Of a stretch of 64,000 nucleotides of DNA, positions 40,184 to 49,363 are shown piece by piece. Source of the DNA: Thermohalobaculum sp039028795. GTDB taxonomy: Bacteria; Pseudomonadota; Alphaproteobacteria; Rhodobacterales; Rhodobacteraceae. Both the position numbers and the translations under genes were made by a program. The notes below the pieces were generated by a model. That model saw only the letters and a list, made by a program, of their open reading frames with translations. It was not told the origin of the DNA and ran no database searches. The DNA lies in NCBI GenBank assembly GCA_039028795.1, contig JBCCHJ010000016.1, forward strand, positions 25,050 through 89,049. Direction: 5' to 3'. The number at the start of each line of letters is the position of its first letter. The first letter of the stretch is position 1.

Positions 40184-41827
40184 ATGTATCGCTATGATGA
40201 ATTCGACCACCGTTTCGTGGCCGAGCGGACATCTGAGTTCCGTGGCCAGGTACAGCGTCGCCTTGAAGGCAGCCTGACCGAGGACGAATTCAAGCCATTG
40301 CGTCTGATGAACGGGCTCTATCTGCAGCTGCATGCGTACATGCTGCGGGTGGCCATCCCCTATGGCACGCTGAACAGCCGCCAGATGCGGATGCTGGCCC
40401 ATATCGCAGAGACCTGGGATAAGGGCTATGGCCACTTCACCACGCGTCAGAACATCCAATTCAACTGGCCAAAGCTAAAGGATGTGCCGGATATCCTGGA
40501 CGCATTGGCTTCGGTCGAGATGCACGCAATCCAGACCAGCGGGAACTGCATTCGGAACACGACCTCCGACCCTCTGTCAGCGGTCGCGCCGGAAGAAATC
40601 GAAGACCCACGTGTCACGGCAGAGCTGATCCGCCAGTGGTCCTCGCTGCACCCGGAGTTCACCTTCCTGGGCCGGAAGTTCAAGATTGCCGTGACAGCCT
40701 CGGACCAGGACCGGGTCGCCCTGAAACTGCACGATATTGGCGTCCAGATTGTTCAGAAGGACGGACGAACCGGATATCGCGTCCTGGTCGGCGGCGGTAT
40801 GGGCCGCACGCCGATGGTTGCCAAGGAACTACGCGGCTTCCTGCCGCGCGAGGATCTGCTGCCCTACCTGGAAGCATCCATGCGCGTCTACAATCTGCAC
40901 GGGCGGAGGGACAACAAGTATAAGGCGCGGATCAAGATCCTGGTGCACGAAATCGAGATTGACGCATTCCGCGACCAGGTGGAGGCGGAATTCGTCCAGA
41001 TGGATCGCTCTGCGGTTGCTGCGCCGTCAGAGGAAGTTGATCGGATTATTGCCTATTTCGTGCCTCCGACCCTTCCGCCACAGGCCGAAGACAACGCGGC
41101 CATTGCGCGGATGCGCAAAGTGGATCCCGAATTTGACGCCTGGATGCGGCGCAATATTCATATCCACAAGCGGCCAGGCTATCGCGCGGTAACGATCTCT
41201 TTGAAACCGATCGGCGGCGTTCCAGGCGATGCAACTGCCGAGCAAATGCGCGCCATGGCAGATCTGGCAAAATCCTATGCCAATGACGAATTGCGCGTGA
41301 CACATGAACAGAACATCGTTCTGCCGCATGTCGCCGTGGGCGATCTTTATCAGATCTATCGCGGTCTGGCGGCGATTGGCCTGGATGCGCCAAACAAAGG
41401 CCTGGTCACAGACATCATTGCCTGCCCGGGGCTTGATTACTGCGGGCTGGCGACAGCACGGTCGATCCCGGTGGCGCAGGCTATCTCGACCCGTTTGGCG
41501 GACCGGCAGGAGGAAATCGGCCCGTTGCAGGTCAAAATCTCTGGCTGCATCAATGCCTGCGGGCACCATCACGTCGGCCATATCGGGATCCTGGGCCTCG
41601 ATAAGGCAGGGACTGAAAGTTATCAGATCACGTTGGGCGGCGATGCCACGGAAACCGCGGCACTGGGCGAACGCACCGGTCCGGGGTTTGGCTATGACGA
41701 GGTACCGGTCGTCGTTGAAAAGCTCGTCGACACTTACCTCGACAAACGCGAGGCGAAAGAAACCTTTCTGCAGACCTATCGCCGGGTCGGCATGGAACCC
41801 TTCAAGGAGGCTCTTTATGCTGCTTGA
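40184..41827 (+). CDS. cysI: assimilatory nitrite/sulfite reductase, haemoprotein subunit
   Basis: 547 residues with the duplicated nitrite/sulfite reductase ferredoxin-like and catalytic domains: TTRQNIQFNWPKLKDVPDILDAL and NCIRNTTSDPL in the first half. The 4Fe-4S/sirohaem ligands are in CPGLDYC and SGCINACGHHHVGHIG (CX5C...CX3C), where the family expects them. It reduces sulfite to sulfide in the cytoplasm with six electrons, probably from ferredoxin or an unlinked reductase, because no cysJ is adjacent. AAGGATC precedes the ATG. It overlaps the DUF934 gene by 11 bp. Neighbours DUF2849, DUF934 and cysH favour sulfite over nitrite. Confidence 0.95.
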   Translation: MYRYDEFDHRFVAERTSEFRGQVQRRLEGSLTEDEFKPLRLMNGLYLQLHAYMLRVAIPYGTLNSRQMRMLAHIAETWDKGYGHFTTRQNIQFNWPKLKDVPDILDALASVEMHAIQTSGNCIRNTTSDPLSAVAPEEIEDPRVTAELIRQWSSLHPEFTFLGRKFKIAVTASDQDRVALKLHDIGVQIVQKDGRTGYRVLVGGGMGRTPMVAKELRGFLPREDLLPYLEASMRVYNLHGRRDNKYKARIKILVHEIEIDAFRDQVEAEFVQMDRSAVAAPSEEVDRIIAYFVPPTLPPQAEDNAAIARMRKVDPEFDAWMRRNIHIHKRPGYRAVTISLKPIGGVPGDATAEQMRAMADLAKSYANDELRVTHEQNIVLPHVAVGDLYQIYRGLAAIGLDAPNKGLVTDIIACPGLDYCGLATARSIPVAQAISTRLADRQEEIGPLQVKISGCINACGHHHVGHIGILGLDKAGTESYQITLGGDATETAALGERTGPGFGYDEVPVVVEKLVDTYLDKREAKETFLQTYRRVGMEPFKEALYAA

Positions 41828-42320
41828 TGCATCTGGTCCCATCGTGGACCACTGGACCAATCTGGATGATCCGGAATTCGAAATTCAGCAGGACGGTCAG
41901 GTAATCGTTCCGCTCCATCGGCTGGGACAAGCGCTGGAGCGCCGCGCGGCCACTGGTGTTCTAATCCCAAATGATGCGGATCTGGAAGAGTTAAAGCCAT
42001 TCTTCAACCGGTTGGATCTGATCGCGGTCGACTTTCCCAGCTTTGCCGATGGGCGCGGCTTCTCAATCGCGGTCCGGTTGCGGGACCTGGGGTACCGGGG
42101 TCGCCTGCGCGCCCACGGACCAGTGATCGCGGATCAGTTCGCCTATCTGCTGGATTGCGGCTTCGACGAGGCCTGGGTGCCTGACGCGGTGGCGGATCGT
42201 CAGCCTGCAGAACAATGGCTCGCCCAACTCGGCAAGATCACGCATGTCTATCAGCGCGGGCGGCCAGGGCAGCGGTCCATCCTGGATCAACGTCGCGACG
42301 CAAGGGTTTCGGCCGGATAG
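41817..42320 (+). CDS. DUF934 domain protein of the sulfite-reductase cluster
   Basis: 167 residues from ATG 41817, with AAGGAGG seven bases upstream inside cysI. PLHRLGQALERRAATGVLIPNDADLEEL and the block FPSFADGRGFSIAVRLRDLGYRGRLRAHGPVIADQFAYLLDCGFDE are typical of DUF934. The family sits between cysI and cysH in many alpha- and gammaproteobacteria and is thought to act in sulfite reduction, perhaps in electron delivery, but has no assigned reaction. The long frame extending upstream to 41304 lies inside cysI and is not used. Confidence 0.9.
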   Translation: MLLDASGPIVDHWTNLDDPEFEIQQDGQVIVPLHRLGQALERRAATGVLIPNDADLEELKPFFNRLDLIAVDFPSFADGRGFSIAVRLRDLGYRGRLRAHGPVIADQFAYLLDCGFDEAWVPDAVADRQPAEQWLAQLGKITHVYQRGRPGQRSILDQRRDARVSAG

Positions 42321-42377
42321 CGGCGACCCCCGGTTTCTGCCAACGGTCTTTCGCCAGAGACAGTACGGAACCCTACG

Positions 42378-43151
42378 ATGCAATCTGCACCGTCAACGTC
42401 TGCTCCCCGGTTGGGTCCAACCGGTAATGCCGAGGTGCTGAACCGCACGCACGCAGGTCATACCGCCGAAGACTTGCTGAGCGATATGATAAAACGCGAA
42501 TACCGCAATGAAATCGCTTTGGTTTCGTCCTTCGGCGCAGATGCCGTAGTTCTACTGAGAATGGTCAGCAAGATTGCACCGGACCTGCCGGTGCTGTTTC
42601 TGGAAACCGGCATGTTGTTCCCGGAAACACTGGCCTACCAGCAGCAGTTGGCGGAAGAGCTGGGCCTGACTGACGTCCGTCTGATCAAACCGGATCATCA
42701 GGATCTGGAGATGCTGGATCCGGATGCAAGCTTGCACCAAGAGAACAACGACGGGTGCTGTTACCTGCGCAAAACTCTGCCACTGCGCCGGGCGCTAGAA
42801 CCCTTTGCAGCCTCGATCACCGGACGCAAACGCCATCAGGCTGCGACCCGGGCAGAATTACCATTGTTCGAGCCTGAAGGACAAAGGCTAAAGATCAACC
42901 CACTCATCAATTGGACGCCGGATCAGGTGCACGCCTACATCCGGGACAACAACCTTCCGCGCCACCCCCTGGTTGATCGCGGCTTTCCATCGATCGGCTG
43001 CGCGCCCTGCACGACCCCGGTCGCCCCGGGCGAAGACCCACGCGCCGGACGTTGGCGCGGCCAGGACAAAATCGAGTGCGGCATCCACTTTGATGGCGCA
43101 AAGTGGCGACCGCAGAAACGCGAAAATCGTATCAGCAAAGCCTTTCAGTAG
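42378..43151 (+). CDS. cysH: phosphoadenylyl-/adenylyl-sulfate reductase
   Basis: 257 residues. The PP-loop-type nucleotide site reads ALVSSFGADAVVLL; the paired cysteines in NDGCCYLRK and GCAPCT indicate the 4Fe-4S form found in bacterial APS/PAPS reductases, and ECGIHF near the C-terminus carries the catalytic Cys. It reduces activated sulfate to sulfite with thioredoxin, giving the substrate of the sulfite reductase encoded upstream. The two CysC pairs make adenylyl sulfate the more likely substrate. It starts 57 bp after the DUF934 gene with a weak ribosome site and closes the operon. Confidence 0.94.
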   Translation: MQSAPSTSAPRLGPTGNAEVLNRTHAGHTAEDLLSDMIKREYRNEIALVSSFGADAVVLLRMVSKIAPDLPVLFLETGMLFPETLAYQQQLAEELGLTDVRLIKPDHQDLEMLDPDASLHQENNDGCCYLRKTLPLRRALEPFAASITGRKRHQAATRAELPLFEPEGQRLKINPLINWTPDQVHAYIRDNNLPRHPLVDRGFPSIGCAPCTTPVAPGEDPRAGRWRGQDKIECGIHFDGAKWRPQKRENRISKAFQ

Positions 43152-43210
43152 CCCCCAGGGCGCTCTGCCCCATCTAGCACCGCCTTCACAAGCTCAAAGG
43201 TGTTTTGTGC

Positions 43211-43843
43211 CTACGCAGGATCCCCCGGCGCGCGTTCACGCCACCACGTGATAGCAGACCACTTTTCGCCTTGCTCGACCGGCGTCCCGGCATGCAGCGA
43301 AAGGTTTGACATGAACCGGCTGCCCGCCCCGGTATTGGCAAAGATCAGCAGTCGCCCCTGCTGCGGGTCGACGGACAGGTTCAGGTTTGGAAATTCCGTC
43401 GTGCCGCCATTTTCGACATCGTTCAGATAGACCATCGTCGAAAAAAGCCGCTGACCGCCTTGCTGTTCATAAAGGGCCGCACGGTCCTCGCCATCTTCCA
43501 GGAACAATCCATCGTGGTGAGGCTTGAACTCTTGTCCGGCACCATAGTGCAGAACCTGCATCTCTTCCGCATGCGAAACTGGTATTCTGAGCAGCATACC
43601 AAGCGTCATCAGGAACTTGGTCACAACCGGTGTCTGGTCCGCGGAGACGACCGTCGTTGAATTGGTTCGGCTTTCCGACTCGAAAACCTCGCCATCCTTG
43701 CCCACGACCCTGGATCGTCTCAAGTCACCGGACGCAGCCTCGATCAATGCTTCGCATTCTTGCGCCGACAGGAAATCATCTACCGTCACGATCAGTGGAT
43801 TGATGTTCAAAATGCGCTGGTTGAACGATCCGAATAGGAGCAT
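43211..43843 (-). CDS. prolyl 4-hydroxylase-like Fe(II)/2-oxoglutarate oxygenase
   Basis: 210 residues, one double-stranded beta-helix domain. The metal triad is His109 and Asp111 (PHHDG) with distal His184 (SLHAGTPV), and Lys194 in GEKWS fits the 2-oxoglutarate ligand of the prolyl-hydroxylase class. FSTMVYLNDVENGGTTEFPNLN is a core family strand pair. Bacterial members hydroxylate proline in peptides or proteins, including ribosomal proteins and EF-Tu, or small molecules. The gene starts 12 bp after the gyrA stop on the same strand, so it may be transcribed by read-through from gyrA. Its ribosome site is weak. Confidence 0.9.
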   Translation of the reverse strand: MLLFGSFNQRILNINPLIVTVDDFLSAQECEALIEAASGDLRRSRVVGKDGEVFESESRTNSTTVVSADQTPVVTKFLMTLGMLLRIPVSHAEEMQVLHYGAGQEFKPHHDGLFLEDGEDRAALYEQQGGQRLFSTMVYLNDVENGGTTEFPNLNLSVDPQQGRLLIFANTGAGSRFMSNLSLHAGTPVEQGEKWSAITWWRERAPGDPA

Positions 43844-43855
43844 TTTATCAACGCC

Positions 43856-46603
43856 TTATGCGTCTTCCTCTTCATCGCCCTGATCGGCGATCCAGGCAAC
43901 CGAGACGACCTTTTCGTCCTTCGCCGTGTTGAAGACCCGCACTCCGCCTGCAGACCGGGACCGGAAGGAAATGCCCCCAACCGGACAGCGGATCGATTGG
44001 CCCGCGTCGGTGACCAGCATGATCTGATCGTCGATTTCTACCGGGAAGGACGCCACGACGCGCCCGCCACGCAGGCCCTTGTCGATCGCTTGGACGCCCT
44101 GTCCGCCGCGTCCCCGAATTGGATAGTCGTGCGATGAGGACAGCTTGCCCGACCCGCCTTCTGTGATCGTCAGGATAAGGTCTTCGGACGCTGACATCTC
44201 GGAATAGCGTTCCTGGCTAAGACCGATATCGGCGACGGCTTCTTCCTCGTCGTCATCCTCTGCATCGTCCTCGGTCGCACCGGCAACTGCACGGCGCATT
44301 TTCAGGTACGCAACGCGTTCTTCCGAGCTGGCTTCGAAGTGCCGGATGACGGACATCGAGACGACCTCGTCGCCACTGGCAAGTTTGATCCCTCGAACCC
44401 CGGTGGATCCGCGCCCTGCGAAGACCCGCACAGCGGTTGTCGAGAACCGGATCGCCTTGCCTGCCGCAGTCACCAGCATGAAGTCGTCGTTTTCATCGCA
44501 GATCCGCGCGCCGATCAGGCGGGTGTCTGACCCTTCCTCGAACTTCATGGCAATCTTGCCGTTGCGCATGACATTCGTGAAATCGGACAGGCGATTGCGC
44601 CGGACGTCCCCTTCCGACGTTGCAAAGACAATCTGAAGGTTGTCCCAATCGTCCTCTGCCGCGTCCACAGGCATCATCGCGGCGATAGAGACCCCTGCCC
44701 CGACCGGAAGCACATTGACCAAGGCCTTGCCTCGGGCATTGCGCCCAGCCAGAGGCAGACGCCAGGTCTTCAGCTTATAGACGATGCCGTTGGTCATGAA
44801 GATCAGGATCGGCGTGTGCGTGTTGGCAACGAACAGGCGCGTGACGAAGTCCTCGTCCTTGGTCGCCATGCCCGCCAGGCCCTTGCCGCCGCGTTTTTGT
44901 TCGCGGAACTCGGTCAGCGGAGTGCGTTTGATGTAACCGCCATGCGTGACCGTGACGACCATATCTTCCTGTTCGATCAGGTCTTCGTCTTCCAGATCAC
45001 CGTCATGTTCAACAATTTCAGTCTTGCGCGGGGTCGCGAATTCTTCCTTCACGGCGCGCAGTTCGTCCGAGATGATCGCCATAATCCGTTCGCGGGATCG
45101 CAGGATATCCAGATAGTCCTTGATCTCGTCGGCCAGGACTTTCAACTCTTCGCCAATTTCCTTCACGCCCATCGCGGTCAGGCGTTGCAACCGCAGGTCC
45201 AGGATCGCGCGGGCTTGGACATCGGAAAGGTTATAGGTCCCGTCCTCGTTTATCGTATGGCCAGGATCATCGATCAGGCGGATGTAATCCGCGATGGCTT
45301 CCGCGGACCAACGCCGGTCTTTCAGCCGCGCCCGCGCCTCGGCAGCATCGGCCGAGGACCGGATGGTCTGCACGACCTCGTCCGCATTCTCCACCGCTAC
45401 GGCCAGACCGCACAACACATGCGCGCGTTCGCGGGCTTTGTTCAGCAAGTACTTTGTGCGCCGGGCAACGACCTCTTCACGGAAGGCGATGAAGGACTGA
45501 AAAAACATCTTCAGATCCAGTTGCTCCGGCCGTCCGGCGTTCAGAGCAAGAAGATTGCATCCAAATGAAGTTTGCAGCGCAGTAAAGCGATACAATTGGT
45601 TCAGCACGACATCCGGCGTTGCATCGCGCTTCAACTCGACCACTACCCGGACGCCGTGCCGATCGGATTCGTCCTGAACGTGGGCGATACCCTCGATCTT
45701 CTTCTCGCGGGACACCTCCGCGATCCGCTCTACCAAGGTCGATTTGTTCACCTGATAGGGGATCTCATCAACGATGATGGCGAAGCGGTCCTTGCGGATT
45801 TCCTCGACGTGGGTCTTGGCCCGAATAATTACCGAACCGCGACCGGTGTGATAGGCCTTATAGGCCCCGGACCGGCCGAGGATAATCCCACCTGTGGGGA
45901 AGTCAGGTGCGGGCACGTGCTCCATCAGATCGGCGATGGTCAGTTCCGGGTCTTCGATCAGCGCCAGGGTCGCATCGATCACCTCACCCAGATTGTGGGT
46001 CGGAATGTTCGTCGCCATCCCCACAGCGATGCCTTGTGTGCCGTTGACCAATAGGTTCGGAAAGCGGGCGGGCAAGACTGTGGGTTCGTCAAACTCCTGG
46101 GAATAGTTTTTCTGGAAATCGACCGTATCCCGCTCGATATCCTCCAACAGCATTGTGGCTACCTTGGCCATGCGCACTTCCGTGTAGCGCATGGCAGCAG
46201 GGGCATCCCCGTCCATGGACCCGAAATTCCCTTGGCCATCGGCTAGCATGACGCGCATGGAAAAGTCCTGCGCCATGCGCACCAATGCATCATAGATCGC
46301 GCTGTCGCCATGAGGGTGGTACTTACCCATGACATCGCCGACCAGGCGCGCGGACTTCTTGTAGGGCTTGTTGTAGTCATAGCCCCCTTCGTGCATCCCG
46401 AACAAAATACGTCGGTGCACAGGCTTCAGACCATCACGCAGATCGGGAATCGCGCGGCTGACGATCACGCTCATCGCGTAATCCAGATAGCTGCGCTTCA
46501 TCTCCTCTTCGACGGTTATGGTCGGCCCATCATGGGGCTGGCGTTCCGGCAGATCGCCGCCGTCTTCGCCGTCCGGCCCGTCGCTGATATCGTCGTCGCT
46601 CAA
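43856..46603 (-). CDS. gyrA: DNA gyrase subunit A
   Basis: 915 residues. The breakage-reunion domain includes EEEMKRSYLDYAMSVIVSRA, KYHPHGDSAIYDALVRMAQ and the active-site Tyr140 in MRYTEVRM; the C-terminal beta-pinwheel has the GyrA box in REQKRGGKG. The quinolone-determining positions read Ser101 and Asp105, the sensitive form. An acidic insertion (EDDAEDDDEEEAV) lies in the C-terminal domain. The start is TTG at 46603; no in-frame ATG lies between it and residue 35. GyrA with GyrB introduces negative supercoils. The P4H-like gene follows after 12 bp. Confidence 0.98.
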   Translation of the reverse strand: MSDDDISDGPDGEDGGDLPERQPHDGPTITVEEEMKRSYLDYAMSVIVSRAIPDLRDGLKPVHRRILFGMHEGGYDYNKPYKKSARLVGDVMGKYHPHGDSAIYDALVRMAQDFSMRVMLADGQGNFGSMDGDAPAAMRYTEVRMAKVATMLLEDIERDTVDFQKNYSQEFDEPTVLPARFPNLLVNGTQGIAVGMATNIPTHNLGEVIDATLALIEDPELTIADLMEHVPAPDFPTGGIILGRSGAYKAYHTGRGSVIIRAKTHVEEIRKDRFAIIVDEIPYQVNKSTLVERIAEVSREKKIEGIAHVQDESDRHGVRVVVELKRDATPDVVLNQLYRFTALQTSFGCNLLALNAGRPEQLDLKMFFQSFIAFREEVVARRTKYLLNKARERAHVLCGLAVAVENADEVVQTIRSSADAAEARARLKDRRWSAEAIADYIRLIDDPGHTINEDGTYNLSDVQARAILDLRLQRLTAMGVKEIGEELKVLADEIKDYLDILRSRERIMAIISDELRAVKEEFATPRKTEIVEHDGDLEDEDLIEQEDMVVTVTHGGYIKRTPLTEFREQKRGGKGLAGMATKDEDFVTRLFVANTHTPILIFMTNGIVYKLKTWRLPLAGRNARGKALVNVLPVGAGVSIAAMMPVDAAEDDWDNLQIVFATSEGDVRRNRLSDFTNVMRNGKIAMKFEEGSDTRLIGARICDENDDFMLVTAAGKAIRFSTTAVRVFAGRGSTGVRGIKLASGDEVVSMSVIRHFEASSEERVAYLKMRRAVAGATEDDAEDDDEEEAVADIGLSQERYSEMSASEDLILTITEGGSGKLSSSHDYPIRGRGGQGVQAIDKGLRGGRVVASFPVEIDDQIMLVTDAGQSIRCPVGGISFRSRSAGGVRVFNTAKDEKVVSVAWIADQGDEEEDA

Positions 46604-46802
46604 AGGGGTGCTCCGGCCCGATTCCGGGCATTCATCCAGGTATCATATCTTATAGAATGCAGGCCGGGTCAGAGCAACCCGAACCGAGCCCATTCAGACC
46701 CCCTAAACCACATTTTATGGGGTATGGCAGCTCCAAAACCCACGAAATCTAGGTGTTTTCCTCGTTTGACCGCTTTCCGCGCCCGAGGCGCCGATGACAA
46801 CA

Positions 46803-47582
46803 TCAGTTTTCCCAGGGAACGCCTCCTGCGAAACCGAAATATTGCGTCTTCGCCATATGCGCCGCATCGACCGGCAACATCTGACCGCTGACGGCACGCG
46901 CGGCATCAGAGCAGAGGAAATGCGCCACCTCAGCAATGTCCGAGGGCTCAACCAAGATGCCCAAGGCGTTCGAGTCGCGGATCACTTCGGGATCGCGTTC
47001 ACCACTCTCGATGCGGGCCTTGATAGCCGGCGTCATCACATAGGTCGGTGCCATTCCGTTTACCCGGACGCCAAACCGGCCGAGTTCGACCGCCAGCATC
47101 TCCGTCAGCCGCAGGATCGCAGTTTTCGACGGGCAGTATGCCGGTAGCGGTAGTGGAACATAGGAATTGATCGATCCCAGCGTCACGATGGCGCCATGGC
47201 CCTGGCTGGACATCTCTCGCCCAACTGCGCGGCATGTGTTGACTGTGCCGTTATAGTTCACCTGCCAAAGCCGGTCATGAGCCTCGGCATCCATGCCCAT
47301 GATTGTGGACGGCGTCTCTAGAATTCCGGCAGCCGCGACGCAAGCATCGATCCGGCCCCAGTCTCGGGCAACACCGCTGACGGCGTCTTCCAATGCACCG
47401 GAATTCGCGACATCGACTTCGATGAACCGCGCGCCGGTGCCAAGGTCCTTGGCGACACCGGCCCCTTGGTCTCCGTTCACGTCCAGGATTGCAACGCGCA
47501 TGCCATCGGCGGCAAAGCGTCGGGCACAAGCCTCTCCAATCCCGCTGGCCCCACCTGTCACCAAGGCAACTTTTTCGGTCAT
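46803..47582 (-). CDS. SDR-family oxidoreductase
   Basis: 259 residues, classical short-chain dehydrogenase: the cofactor site VTGGASGIGEACARRF, NAG-region AAAGILETP, and catalytic Ser137, Tyr149 and Lys153 (YCPSK). Asp34 after the second strand favours NAD(H). It reduces or oxidises an alcohol/ketone pair. It is the last gene of a minus-strand run and starts inside the stop of the MBL gene (four-base overlap), so it probably works on a product of that hydrolase. Confidence 0.92.
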   Translation of the reverse strand: MTEKVALVTGGASGIGEACARRFAADGMRVAILDVNGDQGAGVAKDLGTGARFIEVDVANSGALEDAVSGVARDWGRIDACVAAAGILETPSTIMGMDAEAHDRLWQVNYNGTVNTCRAVGREMSSQGHGAIVTLGSINSYVPLPLPAYCPSKTAILRLTEMLAVELGRFGVRVNGMAPTYVMTPAIKARIESGERDPEVIRDSNALGILVEPSDIAEVAHFLCSDAARAVSGQMLPVDAAHMAKTQYFGFAGGVPWEN

Positions 47583-48478
47583 ACGGCACCTCCTTCCCGG
47601 TCTTCATAAGTGAAGCTGAATGCTGTTTCCGTAGTGTGAATCCGTCCAGTCGATGGGCCTGGAAAATGTGACGACAGCACCAGATGATTCTGCTCGACGC
47701 AGGCCTCCAGCACTCGGCGACGCGAAGCAACGGAATCCTCAGGTGTGATATCCCGGACATAAGACCAATGCGGATACGCGCATTGCGCGGGCGAATGCAG
47801 CAGATCGCCCCACATGATGGCATTCTCTTGGCCGCTTTGCAGGTGGATCGCCACGTGGCCCGAGGTATGACCAGGCGTCGGTTCCAACCAGATACCGTCC
47901 TCAATCTGGTGGTCCATATCGACCAATTCGGCTTGGCCCGCCGCGATCACGGGCAGAACGCTGTCCTGATAGATCTCTTCTTCATGGGTTTTGCAGTGAT
48001 CAACCTCATCACGCGCGAAGATGTACTTGGCGTTCGGAAAGGTCGGCACCCAGCGCCCGTCGATCAGTTGGGTGTTCCACCCAGCGTGATCGGGATGCAG
48101 GTGCGTACACAGCACATGGGTTACTTGTTCCGGCGTCACACCTGCCTGGCCCAGGCGATCGAACCAACCACGGTCCGTCAGCCGATGCCACATCGGAATG
48201 CGCTGGTTGTTCTTGTCGCAGCCGATGCAGGTGTCCAACAGGATGGTGTGGTGAGGCGTCCGCACCAGATAGGATTGAATGTCGACGATTATCCGTGTTT
48301 CATCATCAACGCACCAGGGTTGCAGGTCAGGCAGCAACCCTTCAATTTCGTCTTGCGTGGCCAGTGGAAACATCTTTTCCAAACGTCGGAAGTGGCAGCG
48401 CATCTCCACAATCCGCCGGATCTCGAACTCCCCGACCCTGAATGGCGGCGGCAATGGGACATCGGTGAACATTTTCAT
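47579..48478 (-). CDS. metallo-beta-lactamase-fold hydrolase
   Basis: 299 residues. The metal motif HxHxDH is intact in CTHLHPDHAGWN, with later ligands in TPGHTSGHVAIH and GDLLHSP and the final His in SSHFPGPSTG. The long N-terminal part (EIRRIVEMRCHFRRLEKMFP) is typical of a subgroup seen in catabolic clusters. It may open a lactone or hydrolyse a thioester. Second MBL protein in the same five-gene run; the other is at 49364-50188, and the two are not close in sequence. Cytoplasmic. Confidence 0.92.
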   Translation of the reverse strand: MKMFTDVPLPPPFRVGEFEIRRIVEMRCHFRRLEKMFPLATQDEIEGLLPDLQPWCVDDETRIIVDIQSYLVRTPHHTILLDTCIGCDKNNQRIPMWHRLTDRGWFDRLGQAGVTPEQVTHVLCTHLHPDHAGWNTQLIDGRWVPTFPNAKYIFARDEVDHCKTHEEEIYQDSVLPVIAAGQAELVDMDHQIEDGIWLEPTPGHTSGHVAIHLQSGQENAIMWGDLLHSPAQCAYPHWSYVRDITPEDSVASRRRVLEACVEQNHLVLSSHFPGPSTGRIHTTETAFSFTYEDREGGAV

Positions 48479-48524
48479 GGATTGTCTCTTGTCGTTCTAG
48501 TCTGCACGTCAAAGCCGTTCCTCA

Positions 48525-49346
48525 TCAAATACCGGCCACAACCTCTGCTATGTGAGCCCTCGTTGCAGTGGCGGCTTCCTCCGCATGCGTGAACGGTCCC
48601 ATGTGTCCGGCGCCTTTCAATTTAAGGCGCTTCACGTCTGGACGAACAGAAGCAAAGTGACCGCATATCGCGTTCATCACTGCGTGCGTGCGGCTGCCTT
48701 CGACCAACAGCGTCGGCACAGCCGGTTCCGCTAGATCTTCAAGTTTGCCATCAGGCGTCAACCGCTCGCCCCATTCGAAATATAGACGCGGCCCGCCTTT
48801 GCGCATCATATCTTGAACCTTCGCAGGCAAGGAAGCCCAGGCACCTTCCGCCCCTGCCCATCCATCCACGAAGTTACTCAACGCGCCTTCTAGATCCCCC
48901 GCATCCACCAAGCCACGATATCCGTCCGCCATTTGCCTCGGCCAAGCGTGCAGCGGATCATCAACATCGTGCAAAACATCAAAGAACACTGGTTCGAACA
49001 ACGTTAGGCTCTGCAGACGAACTGCATGCGCCTGAAGCGCCTTCCAACTGAACAAGCATCCACCGGAATGGCCGACAAAGTGGATCGGTTCAGAGATATG
49101 CTCGATCACCGCCGCAATCGCCGCGACATCGACATCGCTCGTCCAGACTCGCCCAAGAGGATAGGGATCGCTGTCGCCCATCCCCGGCAGATCGACCGCA
49201 ATTTTTCGATAACCGGGCCCAAGAAACTCGGAAAACCGCCGCCATTGTGCGCTACCGCCGCATGATCCGTGAACCAGCAAGACAACAGTGCCATCCCCTT
49301 CGTCCGTGAAATGCAGCCTGTCTCCGTTCACGATAAGGTTCGGCAT
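48525..49346 (-). CDS. alpha/beta-hydrolase
   Basis: 273 residues. LLVHGSCGGSAQW is the oxyanion region, FVGHSGGCLFSW the nucleophile elbow with Ser94; the acid and His are expected near LLVEGSRT and KGAGHMGPFTHAEE (His in GAGHMG). It hydrolyses an ester, lactone or C-C bond in the cytoplasm. It lies 17 bp from the first MBL gene and 46 bp before the second, so it belongs to the same operon. No lid signature allows a closer call. Confidence 0.9.
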   Translation of the reverse strand: MPNLIVNGDRLHFTDEGDGTVVLLVHGSCGGSAQWRRFSEFLGPGYRKIAVDLPGMGDSDPYPLGRVWTSDVDVAAIAAVIEHISEPIHFVGHSGGCLFSWKALQAHAVRLQSLTLFEPVFFDVLHDVDDPLHAWPRQMADGYRGLVDAGDLEGALSNFVDGWAGAEGAWASLPAKVQDMMRKGGPRLYFEWGERLTPDGKLEDLAEPAVPTLLVEGSRTHAVMNAICGHFASVRPDVKRLKLKGAGHMGPFTHAEEAATATRAHIAEVVAGI

Positions 49347-49363
49347 GATGCCTCGCTGGACCT

